The notes beneath the pieces are model-generated. The model made no database searches and was not told the origin of the DNA. It saw nothing but the letters and a program-made list of their open reading frames with translations. Positions 25,568 through 33,895 of a stretch of DNA of 64,000 nt are shown here, one piece after another. The first letter of the stretch is position 1. Every line of letters starts with the position of its first letter. The DNA comes from Saliphagus infecundisoli (GTDB lineage: Archaea > Halobacteriota > Halobacteria > Halobacteriales > Natrialbaceae). Where the stretch lies: NCBI RefSeq assembly GCF_020177375.1, contig NZ_JAIWHV010000001.1, positions 744,001-808,000 of the forward strand, given 5' to 3'. The position numbers and the translations under genes are program-made.

Positions 25568-26568
25568 GACTCGACGCGCTCGCGGGCCGCGGCGACGACC
25601 AGCGGGAGCGTGATCGTCGCGTCGGCGTACACCGAGACGTTCTCGGCCGTTTTCTCGAACTTCCCCCACGACCGGGCCTCGTCGAGCGTGGCGCCCGAGA
25701 GCCCGCCGGTCCGGGGTGGGTCCATCGTGAGCTGGACGCCGTAGTCGTAGGCGCCGGGCGTGACGAGCATCGTCTGGAGCGTGAAGTTCTTCGGGACGCC
25801 ACCGCCGACGACGAACGCGCCGGCCTCCTCGGCCTCGAACGCCCGGTCGGTCAGCGAGGTCATGTCCCCCAGGGCGTCGAGCGTGAGGTCGTTGGTCTGG
25901 GAGTAGATCCACGCCTGGAGGCCGAGCACCGAGTCCTGGATCGCCGGACAGTAGATCGGGACGTCGTGTTCGTACGCTGCGGCGGCGATACCGGGGTCCT
26001 CCGCGACGTCCTCGCGGTCGTTGACCGCGGCGTTCGCTCGCCCGAGTTCGCGGGTCAACTCCTCGATCGAGACCGTCCCCTCGGCTTCGGGGAACACCTC
26101 GCTGCGGAGATGGCTCTCGAACTCGGCGAAGTGTTCCTGTGGGAGGTAGACGTTGTAGATCCGATCGACGCCCTCCTCGCGCAGGGCCTCGTCGTGTTCG
26201 CGCTCGGTCTTGCCCTCGCTACAGACCTCGCCGTGGTGGTGTTTGCCGCCGATGGCCTCGATCGAGTCGTGGGTCAGCGTCGCGCCCGTCGTCACGAGGA
26301 CGTCGACGTACCCGTCACGAATCAGATCGGAGACGATCCGGCGCATTCCCGAGGGGGCCATCGCCCCCGCGAGCCCGAAGAAGACGCTCACGTCGTCGTC
26401 GAACATCGCCTCCGTAATCGAAACGGCCTCGTGGAGGTCGGTCGCGCCGAGGCCCGCAGCCCCGTACTCGTCGGCGAGGTCCCCGACCGTCATCCCCGCT
26501 CGAGCCTCGGCGTGGCCGACCGGATCGTGGGAGAACGTTTCCCGGTCTCCCGTCCCGTCGTGGGTCAT
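25564..26568 (-). CDS. dys: Deoxyhypusine synthase
   Basis: A 334-aa enzyme that starts hypusine formation on the lysine of aIF5A. NAD-binding regions: FGLAGAMAPSGMRRIVSDLI, VTTGATLTHDSIEAIGGKHHHG, and VVGGGVPKNFTLQTML. C-terminal: ARSWGKFEKTAENVSVYADATITLPLV. Where the human enzyme has VKVYADA (the imine-forming Lys329), this reads VSVYADA (Ser312). ATG 26568 (MTHDGTGD) is preferred to an upstream GTG. Haloarchaea are thought to use an agmatine-based version of the pathway. Confidence 0.93.
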   Translation of the reverse strand: MTHDGTGDRETFSHDPVGHAEARAGMTVGDLADEYGAAGLGATDLHEAVSITEAMFDDDVSVFFGLAGAMAPSGMRRIVSDLIRDGYVDVLVTTGATLTHDSIEAIGGKHHHGEVCSEGKTEREHDEALREEGVDRIYNVYLPQEHFAEFESHLRSEVFPEAEGTVSIEELTRELGRANAAVNDREDVAEDPGIAAAAYEHDVPIYCPAIQDSVLGLQAWIYSQTNDLTLDALGDMTSLTDRAFEAEEAGAFVVGGGVPKNFTLQTMLVTPGAYDYGVQLTMDPPRTGGLSGATLDEARSWGKFEKTAENVSVYADATITLPLVVAAARERVES

Positions 26569-26662
26569 GTCGAAGGATGAAACCGCCGGGGGCTTCAACG
26601 CCGCGATCGGTCCCGGCGAGAGACTGGTCGCCCGAACCGACGAGCCGCCGGATCAGTCGGGA

Positions 26663-27463
26663 TCAGTCCTTGCAGTCGCAGCCGATATCCGTCTCCGCGT
26701 CCGCGGTGGCGATCTTCTTCCCGTCGTAGTAAAGCGACACCGTCGCCGTTCCCGAGTTCCCGAGGCCGACCTGGAAGCACTCCTTTTTGCCCGCGGCGAC
26801 CGCCATGTAGTCTCGCTTCCCGTCGCAGTGGCGTTTCCAGCCGACCTTCACGTCCTGCTTGCCGTGGTTCTCGACGCGGAACGTGCCGTACTTCTCGTTG
26901 CCTTTCTTCCCGCCGGACTCGTAGCACACCGGGGCCAGGTCGATCCGCTTGGCGGGGTCCTTTCCGTGATCGTCCTTCTCGTCGTCGTACGTGCCGTCTT
27001 TTCCGTCGTGCTTGCCGTCGTCTTTCTTCTCGTGGTCGTCTTTCTTCCCGTCCTTCCCGTGGTCGTCTTTCTCGTCGTGCTTGCCGTCTTTTTCGTCGTC
27101 CTTCTTCCCGTCGCTCTTTTTCCCGCCCTTTTTGTCGTCGTGCTTGCCGTTGTCGTCTCTGCCGTCGCTCTCGTCGTATTCCTTTTCGTTCTCGCCCTTC
27201 CCGGCGTCTTTCTTGCCGCGTTTTTCGTCCTTCTTCCGGCCGTCTTTGCCATCGCGGTCTTTCCCGTCGTCCGTTTTTCCTCCCTTGCCGTCGTTGTTGC
27301 CGTCCTCGCCCGTTTCGTTTCCGTGCTCGTCGCTTTCCTTCCCGTCGCCCTCCTCGTGGGCCATCGCGGTCGAGAGCCCGAGCGTCGCGCCGCCGATCAC
27401 CGTGCCGGCCGCGGCGATTCCTTTGAGGCTGTCCCGTCGAGTGAGTCGTTTTCGGTCCGTCAT
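26663..27463 (-). CDS. Tat-exported protein with long Lys/Asp/Gly-rich low-complexity region
   Basis: A 266-aa protein. The N-terminus has a Tat signal (RLTRRDSLKGIAAAGTVIGGATLG). Residues 37-170 are almost entirely K, D, E, G and H in short KDDGK/KHDGK-like repeats. Residues 175-266 form a C-terminal domain with five cysteines (PVCYESG, KRHCDGK, KKECFQVG, GCDCKD) and beta-strand pattern (TFRVENHGKQDVKVGW). The very high lysine content is exceptional in haloarchaea, which prefer Arg and avoid Lys. Probably cell-surface; charge patterning suggests binding of anionic or cationic polymers. Function unknown. Single gene. Confidence 0.75.
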   Translation of the reverse strand: MTDRKRLTRRDSLKGIAAAGTVIGGATLGLSTAMAHEEGDGKESDEHGNETGEDGNNDGKGGKTDDGKDRDGKDGRKKDEKRGKKDAGKGENEKEYDESDGRDDNGKHDDKKGGKKSDGKKDDEKDGKHDEKDDHGKDGKKDDHEKKDDGKHDGKDGTYDDEKDDHGKDPAKRIDLAPVCYESGGKKGNEKYGTFRVENHGKQDVKVGWKRHCDGKRDYMAVAAGKKECFQVGLGNSGTATVSLYYDGKKIATADAETDIGCDCKD

Positions 27464-27700
27464 GGTGGCTCCCTCGCGGTCGTCCGAGGGATGGAGGACG
27501 GTCCTCGGTCCCTGACTATTGTTAGTTCAGGAGTATCAGCCGCTAGCGACTGCCATCTCAGGGGTGTCCGTTCGCCATCCCGAACCGAGATCGTCCCTGA
27601 CCTGTCGGAGCAGCGACCCCCGTCCCGGTAACGAATTCCTACCTTCGGGTACGGATACGGCACTCGAACTGATCCGCCCAGTAACTGGTTCGGCTCGCGC
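27464..27700. other. Intergenic gap between the Tat protein and NIF3 genes
   Basis: 237 nt without a supported gene. A relatively A/T-rich stretch (27515-27545) probably carries the promoter of the Tat protein on the minus strand. I see no RNA gene or clear terminator. Confidence 0.4.
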
Positions 27701-28468
27701 TCACAGGCCCGTCGGAGCGTCGACGTACGTCGTCTCGAGTCCCCAGTCCGAGACGAGGTCCGCGAGCGAGCGCACGCCGAAGGTTTCGGTCGCGTAGTGG
27801 CCCGCGAGCACGACCGAGACCCCCGACTCCCGGGCCTCGTGGTAGACCTTCCCTTTGCCCTCGCCCGTGATCAACACGTCGGCGCCCCCGGCCTCGGCCT
27901 CGTCCAGCCAGTCAACGCCGCTGCCGGTGACGACGGCGACCCGCTGGAGTTCCTCGGGGCCGAACTCGAGGCTCCGAACCGGCTCGCCGCCGGTATCGAG
28001 TTCGTCGTTCAACCGACTCACGATCTCCTTGAGCGATCGCGGCTCCGGGAGCGTACCCCGTTGGCCGATATATTGGCTCCCGAGCTCGCCGAACGGTTCG
28101 CGCTCCTCGAGGCCGAGCGTACGCGCGAGGCCGGCGGCGTTGCCGAGTTCCTGGTGGCCGTCGAGCGGGAGATGGGAGACGTACAGCGCGAGGTCGGCCT
28201 CGACGAGCGCCGCGATCCGGTCGTAGGTCCGGCCGGTCACGCGTTCGAACCCGCCCCAGGAGAGCCCGTGGTGGACGACGAGGGCGTCGGCGCCGGCCTC
28301 GCTCGCCGCCTCGAACGTCTCTCCGACGCCGTCGACGGCGAAGGCGACGTGCTTGACCTCCCGTTCGCCGGGGCCCACCTGGAGCCCGTTCGCGCTCGCG
28401 TCGACGTCGGCGTAGTCGGCGGTCCCGAGTTCGTCGTCGAGCCGGTCGGCAAGGTCCTGGAGGTCCAT
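27701..28468 (-). CDS. NIF3 / YbgI family dinuclear metal-centre protein
   Basis: A 255-aa NIF3-family protein. Metal ligands are visible in DALVVHHGLSWGG (HH) and VSHLPLDGHQELGNA, and at the C-terminal end in VLAGHYATETFGVRSLADLV. Members form toroidal hexamers; some are GTP cyclohydrolase I type 2-like, most have unclear function. Full length. ATG at 28468; it lies downstream of the Grx-TrxR gene on the same strand (86 nt gap). Confidence 0.9.
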   Translation of the reverse strand: MDLQDLADRLDDELGTADYADVDASANGLQVGPGEREVKHVAFAVDGVGETFEAASEAGADALVVHHGLSWGGFERVTGRTYDRIAALVEADLALYVSHLPLDGHQELGNAAGLARTLGLEEREPFGELGSQYIGQRGTLPEPRSLKEIVSRLNDELDTGGEPVRSLEFGPEELQRVAVVTGSGVDWLDEAEAGGADVLITGEGKGKVYHEARESGVSVVLAGHYATETFGVRSLADLVSDWGLETTYVDAPTGL

Positions 28469-28554
28469 GCCGGCCGTTCGATCAGGAAGCCCTTGTAGCT
28501 CACGTCCCCAGGTCGGTCCGACGAGTCGGCGGGCCCGCCGCGACGAGTCCCGGC

Positions 28555-29880
28555 TCAGTCGTCCGCGGCGACGGCCTCGCCGCCGGCACTGGCTTCCGCC
28601 CGCTCGAGGTCCTCCAAGTACTCGTCGGCGTCGATGGCGGCCTTCGAGCCCATCCCTGCGGCGGTAACGGCCTGCTGGTAGTGGTAGTCGACGACGTCCC
28701 CGGCGCCGAAGATGCCGGGGACGTCGGTCTCGGTCTGGCCGCCGCCCTCGCCGCCACGCGTCTCGAGATACCCCTCCTCGTCGGTCTCGACGCCGGTCCC
28801 CTCGAGATACTCCGTGTTCGGGGTGTGGCCGATCGCGAAGAAGACGGCGCCGACGTCGAACGCGAACTCCTCGGTCTCGGGGTCGTCCAGGCGGTCCGTG
28901 GGATGGCCGGCGTCGTTCGTGACCAGCGTGACGTGATCGACGCCCTCCTCCTGGGAGCCGTGGATCTCGGTCAGCTCGGTGTTTCGCATGATCTCGATGT
29001 CGCCGGCCTCGATCTGCTCTTGGACGCGATCGATCCAGTAGTCCTCGGCGCGGAACTCCTCGCGGCGGTGGACGAGGTAGACCGTGTCGGCGAACTTCGT
29101 GAGGAAGGAGGCCTCCTCCATCGCGGCGTCGCCGCCGCCGACGACGAGCATGTCCTCGTCCCGGAAGAAGGCGCCGTCACAGGTCGCACAGGTCGAGAGC
29201 CCGTAGCCCATCAGCTCCTCCTCGCCGGGGACCCCGAGGGTGCGCGCACTCGCCCCCGAGGCCGCGATCACGGCGTCGGCGGTGTAGACGTCACCGTTGG
29301 TGAGTTCGACGCGGAACGGCCGGCTCGAGGCGTCCACGTCGTCGATGATCCCGTTTCTGAGCTCGGCGCCGAACTGGGTCGCCTGCTCTTTCATGTTGTT
29401 GACCAGTTCGGGGCCGCCGATCCCCTCGGGGAAGCCGGGGTAGTTCGCGACGTCGGTCGTGAGGGTGAGCTGGCCGCCCGGCTCGTCGCCCTCGATTACC
29501 AGCGGCTCGTTGTTCGAGCGGGCCGCGTAGATCGCCGCCGTCAGTCCCGCGATCCCCGTTCCCGCGACGAGCAGCGTTCGGTGCTCGGCCTCTCCGTCGT
29601 CCTCCGTTTCGATCCCGAGTCTCTCGTCGAGTTCGCCGGTCTCCTCGAGCGCGCTCGTCTCGTCCCAGCCGCCGATCAGCTCGTCGTCGACGAACACTTC
29701 GGGGGCGGTCTTGCGGCCGTCGGCGCGTTCGACCATCTCCTCGAAGCGCTCCTCGTCGCCCGTGACGTTGTACTCCTCGTACTCGATGCCCTTCGCGTCG
29801 AAGAGGTCCTTTGCCTTCTCACAGTAGGGACACTCCTCCTTGGTGTAGATATCGACCCGGGGCTGGTCGCTCATGGTCAT
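28555..29880 (-). CDS. Glutaredoxin-thioredoxin reductase fusion
   Basis: A 441-aa two-domain flavoenzyme. Residues 8-90 are a glutaredoxin with the CPYC active site (17-20) and TAPEVFVDDELIGG. Residues 100-430 are a low-Mr thioredoxin reductase: FAD motif GTGIAGLTAAIYAAR, GGQLTLTTDVANYPGFPE, the redox pair CATC (231-234), the NADPH motif VVGGGDAAMEEA, and GIFGAGDVVDYHYQQAVTAAGMG. Electrons probably pass from NADPH to FAD to CATC to the fused Grx domain. ATG 29880 (or 29874) is about 28 nt from a GTATAC element, consistent with a leaderless transcript. Confidence 0.92.
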   Translation of the reverse strand: MTMSDQPRVDIYTKEECPYCEKAKDLFDAKGIEYEEYNVTGDEERFEEMVERADGRKTAPEVFVDDELIGGWDETSALEETGELDERLGIETEDDGEAEHRTLLVAGTGIAGLTAAIYAARSNNEPLVIEGDEPGGQLTLTTDVANYPGFPEGIGGPELVNNMKEQATQFGAELRNGIIDDVDASSRPFRVELTNGDVYTADAVIAASGASARTLGVPGEEELMGYGLSTCATCDGAFFRDEDMLVVGGGDAAMEEASFLTKFADTVYLVHRREEFRAEDYWIDRVQEQIEAGDIEIMRNTELTEIHGSQEEGVDHVTLVTNDAGHPTDRLDDPETEEFAFDVGAVFFAIGHTPNTEYLEGTGVETDEEGYLETRGGEGGGQTETDVPGIFGAGDVVDYHYQQAVTAAGMGSKAAIDADEYLEDLERAEASAGGEAVAADD

Positions 29881-29954
29881 GTGTAGGGAAACGCGCCGTA
29901 TACGCGTTGCGCTCGCGCCACCGTTGTCCGGTAGACACGACGGGGTCGGCTCGC

Positions 29955-31262
29955 TTACCGATTCCCGCTCTCGGTAGTGGTCTGTTCGACGTACTCGACG
30001 GTGACGGCGACGTCCCGTCCGGTGCGCTCGCTCACCCGCTCGTCGATCGCCTCGGCCAGATCGGGATAGGCCCGGTCGGCCGGACGGCTGACCGAGACCG
30101 CGATCTCGTTCGTCTCGCTCAGGAGCCCCCGGTCCTCGAACTCCACGCGGACGCCGACCACCTCGAGGTCCTCGTAGCGCTCGTCGGCGAGGACGGTCCG
30201 GACCTCGTCGTGGACCTCGTTCTCGAAGGCGACGTGTTGGCCGAGGACGGCGCCGCCGGCGAGGAGGACGACCGAGAGGACGAGGACCGCTGTCAGCATC
30301 GTTCCGATCCGGTCGCGCCTGAGGTTCGCCCGAAGGTGGCCGGCGTTCCAGCCGTCGGGACGGTAGCCCAGGTGCCAGAAGACGACCAGGCCCGCGAGAA
30401 CGATCGCGACGACGTTGGTCAGGAGCAAGACCAGCGCCCCCAGGGCGATGAGGGGCTCGCCCCACGCGACGCCGATGCCGACGGCAGCCGCGGCGGGGAT
30501 CAGGGCCGCGGCGATCATGACGCCGACCAGCGAGACGGGAAGCGCCGTCGCCAGGCCGAAGGCTCCGGCCGCACCCGCCGAGACGCCGACGACCGTCGAG
30601 AGCAGTCCCGGAGAGATCCGGGAGTTCACCTGCTGGATCGCCGAGACGTCGATCGTCGAGGGGAAAAACCCGCCGTGGCGGACGAGCACAGCGAACGCGA
30701 GCGAGCCACAGACGGCGACGACCAGCCCGCCGAGCAGCGAGGAGAGCCCGTCGACGACCATCTCCCGGTCGTTGATCACGGTGCCGACGGTGCCCGTCAT
30801 CGCGGCACTGACCTGCGGGGCGATCACCATCGAGCCGACGACGATCGCCGGCGAGTCGAGCAGCAGTCCGGCAGTGGCGACGAACGCCGAGAGCAGCGTC
30901 ATCGCATAGTAGGTCCCGGCGCCGGGGGTCATGCCGATGGCCTTCGACCTGATCTCCTCGTGGGCGACGGAGTCATCAGTTTCGGATCCGCTGACGAACC
31001 GCTTCTCGAGCTCGTCGATGTTCGTCGTCTGTGCGGTCTCGATCGTCGAGACGACGCTGTAGTCGCCGTCGTCGAACCCCGTTTCCCTGACCCGCGAAAG
31101 GACGTGATCGACGGCCTCCGTCGGGATTGGAAACTCGATGACCATCGCGTCGGAGCCGTTTTCCTCCTCGCTTGCGGCCACGTAGTCGATGTTCTCGTCG
31201 TTCAACACGCCGGTGACCGCCTCGACGTCCTCTCCCGACACCAGTAGCGTAATCTCCCGCAT
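29955..31262 (-). CDS. DUF389 (TIGR00341) family membrane protein
   Basis: A 435-aa protein. An N-terminal ACT-like soluble domain (1-80, MREITLLVSGEDVEAVTGVLND) is followed by about six membrane segments with the DUF389 signature LLSAFVATAGLLLDSPAIVVGSMVIAPQVSAAMTGTVG and DVSAIQQVNSRISPGLLSTVVGVSAGAAGAFG. A soluble C-terminal domain of about 90 residues follows. Function is unknown; transport or regulation is suspected in the family. Single gene. Confidence 0.88.
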   Translation of the reverse strand: MREITLLVSGEDVEAVTGVLNDENIDYVAASEEENGSDAMVIEFPIPTEAVDHVLSRVRETGFDDGDYSVVSTIETAQTTNIDELEKRFVSGSETDDSVAHEEIRSKAIGMTPGAGTYYAMTLLSAFVATAGLLLDSPAIVVGSMVIAPQVSAAMTGTVGTVINDREMVVDGLSSLLGGLVVAVCGSLAFAVLVRHGGFFPSTIDVSAIQQVNSRISPGLLSTVVGVSAGAAGAFGLATALPVSLVGVMIAAALIPAAAAVGIGVAWGEPLIALGALVLLLTNVVAIVLAGLVVFWHLGYRPDGWNAGHLRANLRRDRIGTMLTAVLVLSVVLLAGGAVLGQHVAFENEVHDEVRTVLADERYEDLEVVGVRVEFEDRGLLSETNEIAVSVSRPADRAYPDLAEAIDERVSERTGRDVAVTVEYVEQTTTESGNR

Positions 31263-31346
31263 CTAACGTCTGGCTCCCAGGACGGTCAGCTACTTACGCC
31301 TGTCCGAAACCGACAGAGCGTTTAGGCAACGGGCGAACCCCCACCC

Positions 31347-31631
31347 ATGCCGGCCGACCTCTCGGAGAAGACCGACCGCTACGGGGAACTGCTCAAGGCG
31401 GCCCTCGAGGCGGCGGCGATCGCTCCCCCCGACGGGACGCCGATGGCCGAGGCCGCCACGGAGTGTTACGAGATGGCCGAGGCCTACCTCGAGGACGGAC
31501 GGCACTTCCGGGCCGAGGGTGACCCCGTCAACGCCCTCGCGGCCTTTTCGTATGGCCACGCCTGGCTCGACGCGGGTGCGCGGATCGGGCTCTTCGACGT
31601 GCCCGAGGAGGGCCACCTCTTTACGGTCTGA
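31347..31631 (+). CDS. DUF357 family protein
   Basis: A 94-aa helical protein with the archaeal DUF357 signature AATECYEMAEAYLEDGRHFRAEGDPVNALAAFSYGHAWLDAGARIGLF, a TPR-like helix pair. Function unknown; possibly a small scaffold. ATG 31347. Transcribed toward the TFB gene, 205 nt upstream of it. Confidence 0.88.
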   Translation: MPADLSEKTDRYGELLKAALEAAAIAPPDGTPMAEAATECYEMAEAYLEDGRHFRAEGDPVNALAAFSYGHAWLDAGARIGLFDVPEEGHLFTV

Positions 31632-31697
31632 CGACCGGAAGCGATATGTACGGTCGAGGCGCCGACTCCGGCCGGGCGACCGCCGGGCCGGCCGAAA

Positions 31698-31771
31698 CCT
31701 TCATAAACTACATAGTAAGTCGTTTATTATGGAGGCGAAAGCTTTATACGGCTTTCGGACTTACGCTATGT
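31698..31771 (+). promoter_or_regulatory. TFB promoter with nested inverted repeats
   Basis: Outer arms ACATAGTAAGTC (31710-31721) and GACTTACGCTATGT (31758-31771, two bases bulged) enclose inner arms CGAAAGC (31736-31742) and GCTTTCG (31751-31757). The inner loop is a TATA box, TTTATACG (31743-31750). Two further TATA-like elements lie at about 31701-31707 and 31722-31728. The TFB start codon is 65 nt further on, so the transcript should have a leader, which is uncommon in haloarchaea. Confidence 0.7.
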
Positions 31772-31835
31772 TAGCTGGGGCGTCCGGGGTTCTTCTGGTT
31801 TCACCCACCCGGGAGCCCCGAGTAACAGACCAACA

Positions 31836-32825
31836 ATGACTGACACCATTACCCGGAGCTATACCGAAGAAACGGAGCGAACGAACGCCCGGACCGAGGA
31901 GACCGAAGAGGAACAGGCCGGCGAGCAAGAGCACTGTCCGGAGTGTGGCGGCCGGCTCGTCTCCGACGACGAACACGCAGAGACCGTCTGTACGGACTGC
32001 GGGCTCGTCGTCGAGGAAGACGAGATCGATCGCGGCCCCGAGTGGCGCGCGTTCGACGCCAGCGAGAAAGACGAGAAGTCCCGCGTCGGCGCCCCCACCA
32101 CGAACATGATGCACGACCAGGGGCTGTCAACGAACATCGGCTGGCAGGACAAGGACGCCTACGGCAAGTCCCTGTCGAGCCGCCAGCGCCAGAAGATGCA
32201 GCGCCTGCGCACCTGGAACGAGCGCTTCCGCACGCGTGACTCCAAGGAGCGGAACCTCAAACAGGCCCTCGGAGAGATCGACCGGATGGCGAGCGCGCTC
32301 GGCCTCCCCGAGAACGTCCGGGAGACCTCGAGCGTCATCTACCGCCGAGCGTTGGAGGACGACCTCCTGCCCGGGCGCTCGATCGAGGGCGTCGCGACCG
32401 CCAGCCTGTACGCCGCCGCCCGCCAGGCCGGCACCCCCCGGAGCCTCGACGAACTCGCCTCGGTGAGCCGCGTGGACAAGATGGAGCTCACCCGGACCTA
32501 CCGCTACATCGTCCGGGAACTCGGCCTCGAGGTCAAGCCCGCCGACCCCGAGAGCTACCTCCCGCGGTTCGTCAGCGACCTCGATCTCTCCGACGAGACC
32601 GAGCGAATGGCCCGGGACCTGCTGGACAGCGCCCGCGACGAGGGCGTCCACTCGGGTAAATCGCCCGTCGGCCTCGCGGCCGCGGCCGTCTACGCCGCCG
32701 CCCTGCTGACCAACGAGAAGGTGACCCAGAACGAGGTCTCTGGCGTCGCGAGCATCTCCGAGGTCACCATCCGCAACCGCTACAAGGAGCTCCTCGAGGC
32801 CTCCGAGACCGCCCCGGCGGCCTGA
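31836..32825 (+). CDS. tfb: Transcription initiation factor TFB
   Basis: A 329-aa TFIIB homologue that bridges TBP-promoter and RNA polymerase. The zinc ribbon has Cys34, Cys37, Cys52 and Cys55 (CPECGG...CTDCG). The B-finger/reader follows as GPEWRAFDASEKDEKSRVGAPTTNMMHDQGLSTNIGWQDKDAYGKSLS. Two cyclin-like repeats cover about 125-325 (RRALEDDLLPGRSIEGVATASLYAAARQAGTPRSLDELA and the second ending EVTIRNRYKELLEA). Haloarchaea have several TFBs; the specific paralogue cannot be named. The leader hairpin suggests autoregulation. Confidence 0.96.
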   Translation: MTDTITRSYTEETERTNARTEETEEEQAGEQEHCPECGGRLVSDDEHAETVCTDCGLVVEEDEIDRGPEWRAFDASEKDEKSRVGAPTTNMMHDQGLSTNIGWQDKDAYGKSLSSRQRQKMQRLRTWNERFRTRDSKERNLKQALGEIDRMASALGLPENVRETSSVIYRRALEDDLLPGRSIEGVATASLYAAARQAGTPRSLDELASVSRVDKMELTRTYRYIVRELGLEVKPADPESYLPRFVSDLDLSDETERMARDLLDSARDEGVHSGKSPVGLAAAAVYAAALLTNEKVTQNEVSGVASISEVTIRNRYKELLEASETAPAA

Positions 32826-32967
32826 GATGACCGACCCGACGACCGCGACGACGGCACCCATCGTTCTCCGCCCTTAATTCTCGCCGACGCCGTACGCGAC
32901 TCCGCGAGTGGCGACGCTCCCGCCGCGATGCGAAACGTTTTGGGTTAGTGGTCTGTACACACGCAGC

Positions 32968-33147
32968 ATGGACGAAACGAGCGTACAACTTCTCTGTCCG
33001 GAATGTGCGAAAGACTGGCAGCTCGGCCCGAGCGAGCTTCCGGGCGCCTCCGAGCTGTTCCACTGCCCGAACTGTCACGCCTCGCGGCTGACCGCCGAGT
33101 TCACCCGGACCGACCGCGATCTGCAGACGCTGAAACAGCTCGGCTAA
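32968..33147 (+). CDS. Small zinc-ribbon protein (59 aa)
   Basis: ATG 32968 starts MDETSVQLLCPECAKDWQ. The second pair is FHCPNCHASRL, so two CPxC knuckles 27 residues apart form a one-zinc ribbon. The tail DRDLQTLKQLG is helical. It looks like a conserved haloarchaeal micro-protein; function unknown. It follows the TFB gene on the same strand (142 nt). Confidence 0.8.
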   Translation: MDETSVQLLCPECAKDWQLGPSELPGASELFHCPNCHASRLTAEFTRTDRDLQTLKQLG

Positions 33148-33348
33148 CCCCGTCCGGCCGGTCGTTCAACCCCTCCCGGAAGCTCCCCGTTCGCCAACAA
33201 CATACGACCATAAATCGTTCAGGATCGTTCGTAATCGCGCCTTTCTGCGACCGTTCACCCCGTTTGGTTCTCCTACCGGCCCGCGCCGAGAACCGTCCTC
33301 GGAGTTACATGAACGGGTTCCGGTGGACTCAGTATGGTAACGAGGCTC

Positions 33349-33364
33349 AAGATAATAATATAAC
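33349..33364 (+). promoter_or_regulatory. TATA region of the UPF0058 gene
   Basis: GATAATAATATAACCC is an isolated A/T-rich block 27-42 nt before the UPF0058 start. The upstream gap (33148-33348) holds nothing else I can support. Confidence 0.5.
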
Positions 33365-33390
33365 CCTGCGGTGGATAGGCGAGGATGGTT

Positions 33391-33627
33391 ATGAAGAAAC
33401 AGGAACTCATCCACCTTCACGGGCTTCTTGCGGAGGTATCGAACCAGTGTGCGGCATGGGACGACTGTCGGATCGACTTAGAGGAGTACGACTCCCTTGG
33501 CATTCGACCGACGTCGATCCACAAGTCGAAGACCGACCACAAGGCGGCTGTTTTCGCGCTCGCGGCGGGCATCACCGAGGAGATGGACGAAGCCGAGTCC
33601 CGACCGGTCGCCGCGACCGCGGACTAA
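33391..33627 (+). CDS. UPF0058 family protein
   Basis: A 78-aa helical protein with the family N-terminus MKKQELIHLHGLLAEVSNQCAAWDD and the conserved IRPTSIHKSKTDHKAAVFALA. Function unknown; the His/Lys-rich helix is conserved across archaea. ATG 33391 is chosen; ATG 33385, two codons upstream, is equally possible and fits a leaderless start. Confidence 0.88.
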   Translation: MKKQELIHLHGLLAEVSNQCAAWDDCRIDLEEYDSLGIRPTSIHKSKTDHKAAVFALAAGITEEMDEAESRPVAATAD

Positions 33628-33895
33628 CGAGGAGACGTCGTCGCAGTCCGAACGCACGTCCTACTGGCGAGACTCGACCGTTCACGACGGTTGGTTCGGA
33701 TTCAGAACTCCTGTCACCGGTTCCGGGAGGACGTTGCTACGTCGATACGGTACCCACATCCATTCGGACGGCCGTCGGTCCGGGCCGTTCGACGCCGACC
33801 AGGATGGGGGGTTCCCGGGCCGACTCGAGCGAACCCGGGAAGCGGGTCGTCGTTTCACCGTCGAAAGGCCCGGTTTCCGGCCGAAACGGTCCGGG

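Noticed and set aside
26900-27330. Tandem short repeats that might be a CRISPR or satellite
   Set aside because: They are irregular codon-level repeats (KDD/GK) within a coding frame, with no constant repeat or spacer length.
26991-27515. Plus-strand Ser/Phe/Leu/Pro-rich frame
   Set aside because: Mirror image of the lysine-rich repeats of the Tat protein on the other strand.
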